Source: Endothia cerciana (lineage: Eukaryota > Ascomycota > Sordariomycetes > Diaporthales > Cryphonectriaceae). Taken from it: a stretch of 64,000 nt of DNA. The stretch spans positions 124,001 to 188,000 of the forward strand of contig JALRMH010000030.1 of NCBI GenBank assembly GCA_026119935.1, written 5' to 3'. The notes under the pieces were generated by a model, which saw nothing but the letters and a program-made list of their open reading frames with translations, had not been told where the DNA came from and did not search any database. Both the position numbers and the translations under genes were made by a program. Shown piece after piece: positions 1 to 10,776 of this stretch (position 1 is its first letter; every line of letters starts with the position of its first letter).

Positions 1-3000
1 GGGTTGGAGAGATAAAAGAGTGCAAGTTCGCGCTGCGAGGTAGGGTCGCCTTCTTTGGCGGTGATGATCCACATGCGGGCTGCATCCTCGAGACGGTAAG
101 AGGTGCTCGGAGGTGGCGGGGTGGGTGGCGACACCGACGTGGTGCGCATTGCCTGCTCCTCGGCGTTGGGTGAAGGCCGCTGAGGCTCTTCGCCATTGAT
201 GGAGTCGCTGGCCGTGCTGCTTGGGGCAGGCGGATGGCTCTTACGAGTCTTGGTGGTGTGGACGTCGACAATCTCATCGGCCATCTCGACCATGGTCCTG
301 CAAACCTCCTGCTTCAAGCCGAGGGCAGCAATGGCGCAGTCCCAGAAAGCCTTGCCGCGGTCTGTCTTATCCAAGATGCTCGCTGGAACGAAACTCGCGA
401 TGAATTGCAGGTCTCGGAACAGAGTCTTGGGCCGAATTTCGGCATTGCGGAAGAGACTTTGCAGCACAGTGGCAATTGCGTCACTATTGCTCGCCGTGTT
501 CGCCGTATTGATAACAGACCTCGTCTCGGGGTTGAGGTTTCCGCTCGGCATTCGACCAAGACTCGGGAACTGCATAGTGTGCGACCTGCGCTCCCTCAGG
601 TTGTCAATTGCCTCCTCGAAGGGACGAGACCGGCTAGCCTGGCCGAAGCTCTCCGCTTCCATCTCCGCAGTTCGGGCCAGCCATGCCAGCCTGCGACGCG
701 AACTGCCAGACGACAACGAGGCAACAATGAGATGCTCCAACTCATAGAGAGCGTTCAGTTTGGCATACGGGTTTGGGTGCACACAGAACATCCGAAGCAG
801 GCGCTGGTATGCGTTTGTAAATGGAAATTCCGGCATGATTTCCCTCTTGGGACGGGATGACCTCTTGCTGGAAACCGTGTCACTGGTGGCAGAGCTGTCG
901 TTATCCCGTCCGGCACCACTGGCACCACTGGCACCACCGACACCACCGGCAGCGGGATACTGTGACTCAGATGTGCCCCTGTCCGCTGCCGTTACTTTGG
1001 CCGCATCGGCAGTATTGTTGGCGTCACGCAGGTTGCCGAAGCTCTTCTTCTTCTCGATCACGCGAGGCTTCGAACGCCTGTTCTTCGCCTTGCGCTCTGC
1101 TGCATTTCGGCGATCAACGCAGTCTTGGCCGAGGTCTTCAAACCATCCGTCCGTTTCAGAACCCCGAGAGAAGACGAGATTGCCCAGGTCGCTGAGGAGC
1201 AGGCTCGTTAGGGTCTGCCGGAGGTCCTGAAGGAAGCGTGTTTTGTCCTCGCTCAGACGCTGCTGCTGCTGCTGCTGCTGATGTGTGGTGTCATTGACCG
1301 ATATAGCAGTCCCGGGTCGGCCGCCAGCGTGACCGCCATGAAAGTGCATGGATCCACTGAAGTTCGTGATGCTCGTGGTCGGGCTGTGGGCACGAGACGT
1401 TGTGGTACTCGCGACAGATGCCGCTGACTGAAAGGGTGACCAGTACGTGGAAGCACTATCAATGGTGTGCACAGGCGAAGCGTGGCCAAAGTAGTCGCCT
1501 GAGTCCATCGCATCACTCACCAACGTGCTGCGTGCTGAGAAGCCATAGCGGTTGGAGTCAAGACTCAGAGCTGATGCATTGAGAGTCGTCATGCCCCGCA
1601 AGTCTCTCGCCGCGAGGGGGCCGGCCCGGCTGGGGGTTGGTGCAAACCTCCGCTCGGGCTCGCTGATGATGCTGCTGGCATCGTCGTTGGAAAAGACCGA
1701 GGCCGGAACTTCTCGGCGCATAGGTGGCGTTTCCAGCTGTCGCTTGTCACGAATGTACAGCTCACTGCTCCATAGGACCGGTCCGTCCATCATGTCATGG
1801 CCAATCAGCTTTCCAATGCATGCCTCGACTTCGCAGCAAAAGCGGTGGATGCGTTCCTCGCCGCGACAGAAGTTCTCAATGCCATACTCTTTGAGAAAGC
1901 GTGACGTCTTTTCAGCCTGATCATCCGACAACTTGTTGGGACCACCTTGGTCTTCGCCGGCCGCTAGTAGCTCCATGATCTGAGACTCGGTGCGATAGAT
2001 GTACGTTGAGGGGCCACCACGAGGCACATTTCGGTTGCGCTGATATGTGCTGAGCCTGCGACGCATACCCATATTCTTGAGGGCAGCAGCGATGTTGCGA
2101 GAGTGCTCGTACGGCGCCGAATTGCGGACATCCGTAACGTACCACATCTTGTCTCGCAGTGCTCTCAGGCGCTTCATCATCGAATCCAGGAGACCCTCCG
2201 CTCGCTCCTGAGATTGTTTCAACCAGACAAGCCATGCGTCGTAATCCTCGATGGCGGACGCAGATCGCCGGATGGAATCCCGTGGGCCCCGGCTGAAGAT
2301 GTTCAACAGCGTGGCGAAGCCATTTGCACGGAGTGAAGAAGATGCCAGCGCATTGAGCTGCAGCAGCGTGTTATAGTATGAGAGAGAAGCAACGAAATCC
2401 GACTGCGCCTTGGCCTGCGACACGGCAGCCTCGAGCATGGCAATGAGCGTTGGCGTCGGCTCAGACTGATCCTGAATCCTGTCAGCGGCCCCCTTCCCCT
2501 TGTCACTTCCTGGACGAGGCGAGTTGTCACGGCTTGAACCGTCTTGGCCCAATAGTCTCTGGCGGTAAGGATTCCGACTGGGCTCCCGGGCTTGCCTGGC
2601 CTGTCTTGTTTCCCGGGGCTCTCTCACTTCCCTGATCCTCTCGGTGGTGATGATCTTCGTCCTCGAGCGGTATTTCTTGAGAGTAGAGGTCCGGTTGCTG
2701 AACTTCCCAGCGTCCTGCTCTGAGGTCTGCGGTATTTCAAAGTCCTCGACGAGCTTCAGGATGGAGTCACGGAGCTGGTGGTAGTCCTTGTCAAGTTCGG
2801 GTCTGTCATCATCCATGTCATCCTCATCTGTGTCGCTCAGAGACGACGAGTTCTCCTCTTCGGGCTCATCATCGGGGTCATAAGTCATCTGCGTGGAGAG
2901 AGATCTCCCATCGGAGGATATGAAAAGCACGGCCCAGCGCTCGGCGCAAGGGTGGCAAGAGCCCTGAAGAGAGTCGGGTCCAAGGATTTGTGTCAGCTCG

Positions 3001-5282
3001 TGTAAGGCAAGGCGGAGACGGTATCCATCATCTTCGTAATGGCCCAGACGCTCATGGCTTGAGCGCTCCCCCAACTGAGGTGAGGACCGGGCGGATGCCC
3101 CTGTGGCCTGCGGCTCGAGTGCCTCTGCAGCGGTGGTGGTATCGCTCAGGACAGAAGACACACTCGTGCTGATGATTGACGCCGTCTCAAAGTTGGCATT
3201 GCTCCTGGGGCTGAGGATGGACACCGGCTGAGAGATGGCGGACATGCCGGAGATCGATGGAGCAGAACGCATGGAGTGGGAAGACATGGGCCTCCTTTCC
3301 GGAAACAAAGCATTGACCAGTGTTACCAAATCAGCGGGACTGACAACCAGGTATGGATGGACCTCGGCAGTTTCCCTCAGGGAGGTAAGTGAACGGGCCT
3401 TGAGGAGTCTTGGGCGAGGCTTGGAGCGGGAGCTCTTGAAACGGCCGAGGAGGTTCTCAACATGAGTCTTGATCTTGGGTGGGGTGGATACAGGGCCTGG
3501 CTTCCACAGCATGTCGACCACAATGCTGGAGGCCTTCATGGCGACCTGCTTCAGGATCTTCTGCCGGCCATACTCGGTGATGTGATAATCGGTCATCATG
3601 CCGTGGCTCTCGGGATGGACGACCACACCCAGAAGCCAGACCGAGAACAGCCACTTGTAGATGAGCCATTTCCTGGTGCCGTCCACGTACTTGTGGTCCA
3701 GTCTCTTGAGGATCTGGTTCCCTATCTCAATAAGGCCCTCTGGCAGACCTGTGGCATCCTCGTCGTCCAGGATCTCAAACAGCTCATCCGTGGCCCGGTC
3801 ATAAAACTCCTCGGCAGCGATCTGGTCCTTGGAAGTCCAGTCGGAGATGTTGAACCTGGTGCCGTGCTGGTCCTCAGCACGATCCAGGAGGAAGGCCCCG
3901 TCCTCCAGGATCTTCATGAGGTACCACTCCATGTTTGAGCGGCCGGACCAGTCGCGCATGGCGGACCAGACATTGAGAACGTGGATGAGGACTGGCTCGA
4001 TCGGTACGTTCTCATTCCCGGCCTTGGACTCGGTGGCGGACTTGGAGATGAGGCGAGCACATGCCGTGGCCCAGATATCTGTACGGCGCTTGTCCTCGGC
4101 GCTGTCAGGACCTGCTGAGTTAGCGAAGCATGTGTGGATGAGCGCAGACAGGGCATCATGTCTCTGGAAGGAGAGTAGGCGCTCGACCGGGTTCGGGCTG
4201 CTCGAGGAGTGCCTGGTGGAGGCAGCACCGGGACCGCGGGCATGCGGCTTGTTGAACAGGGGCAAGACGGACTCGACAGGCTCCAGACTGGAGTGGAAGT
4301 TGGTGATGGCGGCACGCTCCGAGTTTGTCAGGGCGCATATCCGCGTGGCCAGATAGTCCGGATCGTTCCTGATCTTGGACAGGAAGGAGAGGAAGGTCTC
4401 GCGGGCGTCGGCCGAAATCTCGTGGAGGAAGGGGATGGTTGACCCGGCCATGGGACCGGCACCAATGACGGAACCCGTGGGTGTATCCAAACTTTCGGAC
4501 GACACCATAGCCGCGGACTGCATGGCTTCCATCTCGGGCTCCAAAAGGGCATACCTCCTGACCTCGTCGCAGCTCTTGCGCACGTCCTGGATGGCGCCGT
4601 ACAGGCTGGCAAACGTCTTCTTGTCGTCAGTACGGAAGCACTCCGCCAGATTCCTCTGGGCGATCTCGCCACAGCGAGTTAGGCGGGCGGACAGGGCAGT
4701 GGAAACCAGGGTGCGCTGTAGCCGTATCCTGGTGTTTGCGCGCTTGCGCTCCTGGTATTTTGATAGGCGGACCAGATGCGCCAGTTCGTCCAGCGAGGTA
4801 CTTTCGGCCTCGTCCCCTGGGGTCAGGTAGGCGTTGGTGTAGAGCGAGGCATCGGTTATGAGTGGCTGTGGCATCTTGACGGGGGCCCTGGAGGAGACGG
4901 GATGTGTTCGATCCTCGTCCGCGTCCCGCGTCACAGGGCTCGCCACTGGTTCCTGGGCGGACGTGGTGGCCGAGGGAGGGCTCGGCTGTGCGACTATCGC
5001 CTTCCTGACGGTCGGGCTCGACGTCTGCTGTGCGGCTGCGGGCTGCTGGACGTTCTCGACGCGGCGCGCGGGGAGCACTTGAGGGATGTCGTCTGGGTTC
5101 GGCATGGTCACAGGAGGGTCGGGAGACGACGGGCTGGGAGAGGATGTCCGCCGAGGTTGCGAGGGCTCGACATGGCACTCTGCTGCTGAGGGGGTAGTAG
5201 GCGGCCTCGCCGTGTTCAAAGCTGGTTCCAAAGGCTTGTCAGCACTCCTGGGTGCAAGCTGGGAGGCAGAACCGGCTGGCAT
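1..5282 (-). CDS. Very large intronless protein, RasGAP-like helical region (inferred), 3' end outside window
   Basis: One open frame runs without a stop from the ATG at 5282 to the left edge, giving about 1,760 residues with the C-terminus missing. The frame is closed by an in-frame stop near 5420 and 5282 is its first ATG. The first ~75 residues are Pro/Ser/Thr-rich. A helical region at about residues 400-610 (nt 4080-3450) contains a stretch near residue 550 (HPES, then an ITEYGRQ-type helix) that loosely resembles the end of RasGAP domains. Further on come Ser-rich linkers, seven consecutive CAG-encoded glutamines near residue 1335 and a Lys/Arg-rich segment. The last visible residues (ARMWIITAKEGDPTSQREL) look like the start of a Sel1-type repeat. 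This suggests a large cytosolic regulator or scaffold. I do not recognise the gene; the RasGAP and Sel1 similarities are inference. That it is coding is nearly certain. Confidence 0.85.
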   Translation of the reverse strand, partial: MPAGSASQLAPRSADKPLEPALNTARPPTTPSAAECHVEPSQPRRTSSPSPSSPDPPVTMPNPDDIPQVLPARRVENVQQPAAAQQTSSPTVRKAIVAQPSPPSATTSAQEPVASPVTRDADEDRTHPVSSRAPVKMPQPLITDASLYTNAYLTPGDEAESTSLDELAHLVRLSKYQERKRANTRIRLQRTLVSTALSARLTRCGEIAQRNLAECFRTDDKKTFASLYGAIQDVRKSCDEVRRYALLEPEMEAMQSAAMVSSESLDTPTGSVIGAGPMAGSTIPFLHEISADARETFLSFLSKIRNDPDYLATRICALTNSERAAITNFHSSLEPVESVLPLFNKPHARGPGAASTRHSSSSPNPVERLLSFQRHDALSALIHTCFANSAGPDSAEDKRRTDIWATACARLISKSATESKAGNENVPIEPVLIHVLNVWSAMRDWSGRSNMEWYLMKILEDGAFLLDRAEDQHGTRFNISDWTSKDQIAAEEFYDRATDELFEILDDEDATGLPEGLIEIGNQILKRLDHKYVDGTRKWLIYKWLFSVWLLGVVVHPESHGMMTDYHITEYGRQKILKQVAMKASSIVVDMLWKPGPVSTPPKIKTHVENLLGRFKSSRSKPRPRLLKARSLTSLRETAEVHPYLVVSPADLVTLVNALFPERRPMSSHSMRSAPSISGMSAISQPVSILSPRSNANFETASIISTSVSSVLSDTTTAAEALEPQATGASARSSPQLGERSSHERLGHYEDDGYRLRLALHELTQILGPDSLQGSCHPCAERWAVLFISSDGRSLSTQMTYDPDDEPEEENSSSLSDTDEDDMDDDRPELDKDYHQLRDSILKLVEDFEIPQTSEQDAGKFSNRTSTLKKYRSRTKIITTERIREVREPRETRQARQAREPSRNPYRQRLLGQDGSSRDNSPRPGSDKGKGAADRIQDQSEPTPTLIAMLEAAVSQAKAQSDFVASLSYYNTLLQLNALASSSLRANGFATLLNIFSRGPRDSIRRSASAIEDYDAWLVWLKQSQERAEGLLDSMMKRLRALRDKMWYVTDVRNSAPYEHSRNIAAALKNMGMRRRLSTYQRNRNVPRGGPSTYIYRTESQIMELLAAGEDQGGPNKLSDDQAEKTSRFLKEYGIENFCRGEERIHRFCCEVEACIGKLIGHDMMDGPVLWSSELYIRDKRQLETPPMRREVPASVFSNDDASSIISEPERRFAPTPSRAGPLAARDLRGMTTLNASALSLDSNRYGFSARSTLVSDAMDSGDYFGHASPVHTIDSASTYWSPFQSAASVASTTTSRAHSPTTSITNFSGSMHFHGGHAGGRPGTAISVNDTTHQQQQQQQRLSEDKTRFLQDLRQTLTSLLLSDLGNLVFSRGSETDGWFEDLGQDCVDRRNAAERKAKNRRSKPRVIEKKKSFGNLRDANNTADAAKVTAADRGTSESQYPAAGGVGGASGASGAGRDNDSSATSDTVSSKRSSRPKREIMPEFPFTNAYQRLLRMFCVHPNPYAKLNALYELEHLIVASLSSGSSRRRLAWLARTAEMEAESFGQASRSRPFEEAIDNLRERRSHTMQFPSLGRMPSGNLNPETRSVINTANTASNSDAIATVLQSLFRNAEIRPKTLFRDLQFIASFVPASILDKTDRGKAFWDCAIAALGLKQEVCRTMVEMADEIVDVHTTKTRKSHPPAPSSTASDSINGEEPQRPSPNAEEQAMRTTSVSPPTPPPPSTSYRLEDAARMWIITAKEGDPTSQRELALFYLSN
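1260..1280 (-). repeat. (CAG)7 codon repeat encoding Gln
   Basis: Seven perfect CTG units on the plus strand, read as seven CAG codons in the large minus-strand gene. It is flanked by a His codon and an Arg codon and lies in a low-complexity linker. Confidence 0.9.
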
Positions 5283-6140
5283 GGTGCCCGGATCCCCACC
5301 GGGCCTCCGCTGCCAGAACGGTCGAACGTACAGGTAGAGTCGGCCGAGTGCAGCTGAACGGGCGAGGGCGAAGAGAGGGAGCGCTGCATGGAGAACATTG
5401 TGAGGCCATCCAGAGCAGAGAGCACCTATCCGAGACACTGCCAGGTGTGCACCTGGCCGGCAATGACAGGACTAGTTACCCAACAGTAGAAGCAGGACGG
5501 GGGAGGCAGATGCTGGGTTGGTATTGCGGGCGGCCTGGGGATGCGAGGAGCAGGAGACGACGGGTATAAGAGGAGAGGGCCGTGGTCGAGCTGGCGGGGC
5601 GGGGCGCGTGGGAGGCCTTGACGGGATGTAGGGGAAGTCGTCGTCGCAGCCGTCATCGGACTCGGCGGACACCCGGGCAGAGAGGGGGTGGATATGCTGT
5701 CGAGGTCAATGCTGGAGCTGCCCAGGCCGGAGCTGAAGGTGAGGCTGGGGAAGAAGCAGGAGGCGAGGAGGCGAAGAAGAGACGGTCAGGGACAGTATCA
5801 GGATCGGGATCAGAATCAGGATCAGAACCACGGTTCAACAACGCGCGCGGCTGAACCTGCCACCGCGACAGGAGCAGAGGGGATGAAAAGGAGGCGATGT
5901 TCAACAAGAAACCGTCGTCCGTGCCCCGCTGCCATCGATAATAATGCCGGGATATGTATAGCTGGGCCTGGGGCTGGGGGTGGAGGAAGAGACGAGGCGA
6001 GGCGAACAACTGGACGACGGTGACATGATGGCCTCGAGCCGAGCGTGTGGAAATACAAGGCAGGGAGGATGACAGGGTTGGGGCGGGCTGGCTACATTAG
6101 TAAAAAAGCACAACTCATCAGTCAGCCTTCAACCACGCGC

Positions 6141-6175
6141 GGGCACAGCAGGGCACAGCACGGCACAGCACAGCA
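6141..6175. repeat. Tandem 10-bp repeat, GGCACAGCA core, about 3.5 copies
   Basis: GGCACAGCA recurs at 10-bp spacing three times, followed by a partial copy. It lies in the region upstream of the large minus-strand gene. Confidence 0.85.
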
Positions 6176-6543
6176 CCTACCTACATAGTACTGCAGCGCC
6201 GGAGCGCACTGCAGAAGCGCTGGGTATTAGGGAATAGTACGGTAACAGCTATGCGTGTGGCCTGGCCTGCTGAACTGAACGTGGGGTAAGCAGAGTTCCC
6301 AGCCGTGCCAGCGGGAGGGCATGATCACCAGCCATGCCCAATCCGGGCCAGCGCTTAGAGGGTACCATGTACCATGCAGTAGCAGGTACGATAGTACGAT
6401 AGTACAGCACATCGCAGGCTATACAGGCTATACGGGCAGTGACAGGCCACTGGCTACTGTGTACAGGGTGACCTCGAACCTTTTCTCCCTCTGCCACCTT
6501 TCCACCTCTCCCCGAGCACCCTCTTCATTTCTTTCCTGACCCG

Positions 6544-6570
6544 CCCTGACAGCCCTGACAGCCCTGACAG
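6544..6570. repeat. Perfect 9-bp tandem repeat (CCCTGACAG)x3
   Basis: Three perfect head-to-tail copies of CCCTGACAG in the long non-coding interval. Confidence 0.9.
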
Positions 6571-9438
6571 GCCAACCACCATCCCTGGCGCCCCCCAGCT
6601 TCAACCGTTTGATGCGTTGGCAACTGAGGAGACCTCGACACTGGGATTTCCCTCCCTCCCTCGCCCCCCCTTCCAACAAATGTGCCGCGGCGCCTCCTCG
6701 ACAAGGTCGACACAGCAGTTGGGGGACATCGTGGACATCGCCGTCGGTCTCCCTAGCTCCTAGCGTCAATACATACCGCAGACCAGTGCCAGCCAACCAA
6801 GAACAAAAAGAAGGAGGAGAAAGAAAAAGACAGGGCCATCCTGTCCTTCACCGATCCAGATCCACGTGGCCACGACACACCTTCGGTCTGTCTCCGTCCC
6901 AAGAAAGGAAATAAAAGAAGAGCCGACGACACCTTCGAGGTCTGACCACGGCCACCGCCATTATGCCTCGGAGGCGCTCGGCCCCAATGGTGTACTGTGA
7001 GAGTCCGTGACCCGGCGAGCTGGGACTGGAATTTCGCACTCCGGGCAAATCGACACGTTGTCGATTGTTCCTGACTAGTCGCCTTCAAGAAGCCTAAGCC
7101 ATACCTACCTGGCTACCGCCTTTTCGGCCCTGATTCCTCGGCCATGCCTCGTCCTCGTGGCGATCCTCCTCAGCCCTTCAAGGGTGTCCATGCCGTTGTA
7201 CAGAGTAGCATCCCCCTCCTCACCCTGTTCGGCTGCATCGTGTCCGACAACGGTGCGCCCCGGGGCCTCAAAGGGGCTGGCTATCCAGCTCAAGTTCGAC
7301 ACGGCCCAGTCAGGTGACTGCTGATCAACCTGGCGGCAATGTCTCCGTCTCTACGCCCTGAATAAAAAACTGGAATGGCAATGGGGGGAGGGGGGGAAGA
7401 ACCATTGATGACTTGGCAGTGCATTGCATTGTCTTTGATAAAGGTCACGACACCTCTCCACCAATCTGTGGCGCGTTTTCCCCTCGCGCAACTCGAGAGC
7501 TACAGTGCAGTCTCGAGCGGCCAAGCGAAAGGTGGTGGGGGGAAAGGGGGCCGGGAGGCCAAGCTCTACATACTATGGTAATATCTCGACCCTCATACAT
7601 TCCGAGCCCCGCCCCGCCGAAATGGCCGCCAGACTTTCCCACGGCCGAGGCGGCGTGTTTGCTGCCAATTGGCTCGGCGAACAATCGTCCATTCACAGGC
7701 CCAGGCTCAACCGCACGCCTGGAGGGCTACCTCTCTCGACCGTGCCAATCGACGACAGTCCCGCCGGGACCAGCCCAGGCCCGGGCGGCCACCGAGCCGG
7801 ACGCTCTGCCAACTCATCCGCCGCTGAGGGGGGGCGGGCATGCAGTCACGCACTACCGAGCAGGGCTCAGGCCAATCAGTGCCTGACATGGCCCCTCTCC
7901 GTTGTGGCTTTGCCGCCGTCAAAGCAAGATTGACCGGGGCTCCACACGCAGGCATGGGGGATGGGACGATGCCCGCCAGCGTGCCATTCACGCCTACCGG
8001 AACCCCCCTGCTCGTTCCTCGTCTTCCAACCCTTTCCCACCAGATCCTCTATGTGGGGATCGTGCCGTCCCTTGGTCACATGGACCAGCGGAGAGGGGAC
8101 GAAACTGTGCCCTGGACCCGGGGCTGGGAAAACTTTTTGGGCTCAGCAGACGTGATCCGTTCTGCCCGTCAACGTCATGGAAGATGCATGGAAGCCCAAG
8201 TGGGTATTCGAAGGGGGGACGATGCCTCGTGGCGGGTAGTGACGCTGGGTACTGGCGTGACACCATGGCATGCATACATCACGAACCTCGCGCTCGTTCC
8301 CCTCTCTCTGTCGACTCATCGAGCTGACAGCTCGAGGGTGCAGCGCCTCGGTGCTGCTCGCGAGGTCATCTCCTGTGCAGGTGTGGAGGAGGTGCATCCG
8401 AGTGTCGGCTCGACGTCGCTCCTCAAACCATCTGTGCAGAGGGCTGCTTTCCCCCGTTCTCACCTGCTATCACCACCTCTCACACCCAATCTGCACACCC
8501 TGGACACGCAGAGTGGGAATGTAGCGGCCGGTACACCGTACTTTGCTTGTTTGAGGGCCAGCCACCCACACAGATCATCATCTACTGCACGTCAGATGCG
8601 GCACAGTCGAACCAGCGCGCTCGATGCTACCTTCTATCGCATTGGCTATCAGACTGGACGTCTCCTTCTTCTGCCCTACGAGCGGGTAGGCGGCCACTCA
8701 CTGCTGATTAACCACGCTGTTCCTGTGAGCTGCCTTGACCGTCGCTCTAGGACCAGATCCCCCCCCCCTCCTTTCCCCAACCCCCACCAATTGACGGCCA
8801 CAAGTGTGGCAGGCAGCAATGCTGCCTATCGTACGTACGCGTCCGTGTCGCGTTTTCACTGACAGCTCAAAGGAGGTCGAGCATTTGACGGGGGCCTAGA
8901 CTGATCCACCAGTCCTTACTGGCCCCATCTGTCTCAGACAAAACGACTCCAGTGGCTTGTGCGGTCCCATCGGTGATAGTCGTGGGGCCGTGGCCATGCG
9001 GTGTCACCTCCGCCTTGGTTCTCGGCGTCGCACCGCGTCCGAAGATACCTAGGTTCCTTCATGCACTTACTAGTCAGACACCTACTCGGGCCCCGAAGAA
9101 ATCCCGGGCGAACTTTTATCAGACCACCAAGCCGCAGGTAGTACAGACATTTGATCACCATCCATACACATACGCGAGATGGGGGTATTCAATGGCCCCC
9201 TGTAGGCGGTTGCTCGAGCAGGATCTAGGTCTAAGGTCCGTATAGGACTCCGCGAGGACTCCGCGAGTCCTCTCCCCGCTGGCCCCGGCTCTCAGGATAG
9301 AAAGAAACCCTTTGGTCATCATGTTGTATAGAAAACTCCTTGCTAATATGAAGGGAATATCAACCAGCGTGGTGGCGCCCTGCTGTGTGAAGAATCGGGG
9401 TTTCCTTATCATCGCCGCGTCATCCAAGGCTGGTGGTA

Positions 9439-9454
9439 GGCAGGCAGGCAGGCA
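9439..9454. repeat. (GGCA)4 microsatellite
   Basis: Four perfect GGCA units in non-coding sequence. Confidence 0.9.
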
Positions 9455-9579
9455 TATTGTGGTCCCGTAACTAAAGGAGAGAGGGGGGGGGGGGAATAAA
9501 ATAAATCAAAAGCAGCCAAGAGCGCCACCAGGAATGCTTCGGCCCGTCTCACAGGCCAGCGAGGCGGAGGCCAACACAT

Positions 9580-9600
9580 ACACACACACACACACACACA
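9580..9600. repeat. (CA)n microsatellite
   Basis: About ten uninterrupted CA units, followed by further CA-rich sequence to about 9645. Confidence 0.95.
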
Positions 9601-10776
9601 TTTACACGCTCAAACAAAGTCACACGCTCAACGCGCACACACGCACTTCATGCCTGCCTGCCTATCGTCGGGGCTACGGCGCACGAGACAGGTCATATCT
9701 CGCATTGTGCGTCCGCGGCAGAGGACAACCCCCCCCCCCCCGGCCCCCCCAAAAAGAAGAGAGAAAAATCCATCAGAGGGAGGGTTTACCTTCACATTAT
9801 ACGAGATTGGCAGCCGTGACACAGAACAGCACATCACCGATGCCGTGTTTCAGAAAACAAAGATGGCTAGTGGCGGTCCTGTGTAACGGTCTGACAGTGC
9901 GGAGCATCACCAGCTGGAGATATGAGGCACTCCATCGAGGCTCCGAAGAGAAGATGCGGCCAAGCCAGGTGCGTGGTGAAGAGAACGGAATGCACTTTTG
10001 ATTGCCACCACGAGCTTTACCTGTCATGGCTGCGAGTATTGAGACGACGATGGTATAGCAGAATGCCTCCAACTCCTGAAATGTGGATTGTAGATATGTA
10101 GATGTGTGCCCCGTGCAACACTGGGCCGCCCGCCTGACCGTTCGAAAACATTGTAGTTTCCGTTCCCACCCCAACTAACCCACTCAACCGGTCTGAACGA
10201 ACACTATGTACAGGGTTGTCACTTTTCTCGGGCGCCGAATGCACGAGCCACGGATGCCACGGAAAGTTCTGGTGTCCAATCGTTCGCGAGCGCGCGGTCA
10301 TCCCACATCGTCGCGGGCATATGGTTCGTGTCGTCTCCCGGAGTGCCACGTCCCCCGAGTTGCCCTAGCGTCACCCACGGTGTCTTGCTTGCGCATCAAT
10401 GTGCCCGCCCTACACATCCGAGGCTCCAAGGTCCACCCGAGGGCCCCTTGGCGCTGTTGGGACTGGACCTGCAAGCCTGAAACTCCGCGGAAAAGATATA
10501 TCCGGGCCAGACGAGGTACGCGCGAGGACTCAAGTCGCTGTACGGGGGCCGCAGGACGCCAACCACGTGTGGCCCGATCCGAGGCCTGGTCGTCGTTGGA
10601 GTCGCGGTGGTGTCCGAGTTTGGCGAGCAGGGAAGTCGCGCTGGTACAGAAGATCGATGCCAGTGGCACGGGGTCCTCTCGTTTAGCTCCTGGGGAACGG
10701 GCCAGTATCATGCCTGGGCTTCCTTACCGAGCACGTGCCTTGCATGAAGGTGAAGTCGCTGCCAGAAGGTGGACTG

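Larger units (their letters stand above)
5283..10776. other. 5.5 kb interval with no supportable gene
   Basis: This holds the upstream region of the large gene at 1-5282 and the 3' flank of hapX. Open frames here, including a 340-codon one at 7840-8862, have biased low-complexity composition and no recognisable domain. It contains several short tandem repeats (listed separately), C/G homopolymer runs and pyrimidine-rich tracts, as in long fungal promoters and 5' UTRs. A non-coding RNA or an unusual intron-rich gene cannot be excluded by eye. Confidence 0.5.

Noticed and set aside
7840..8862. 340-codon plus-strand open frame in the long interval
   Set aside because: Composition is that of GC-rich non-coding sequence (Arg/Ser/His/Pro scatter), with no domain or hydrophobic periodicity; other frames are open as well. 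Probably chance.
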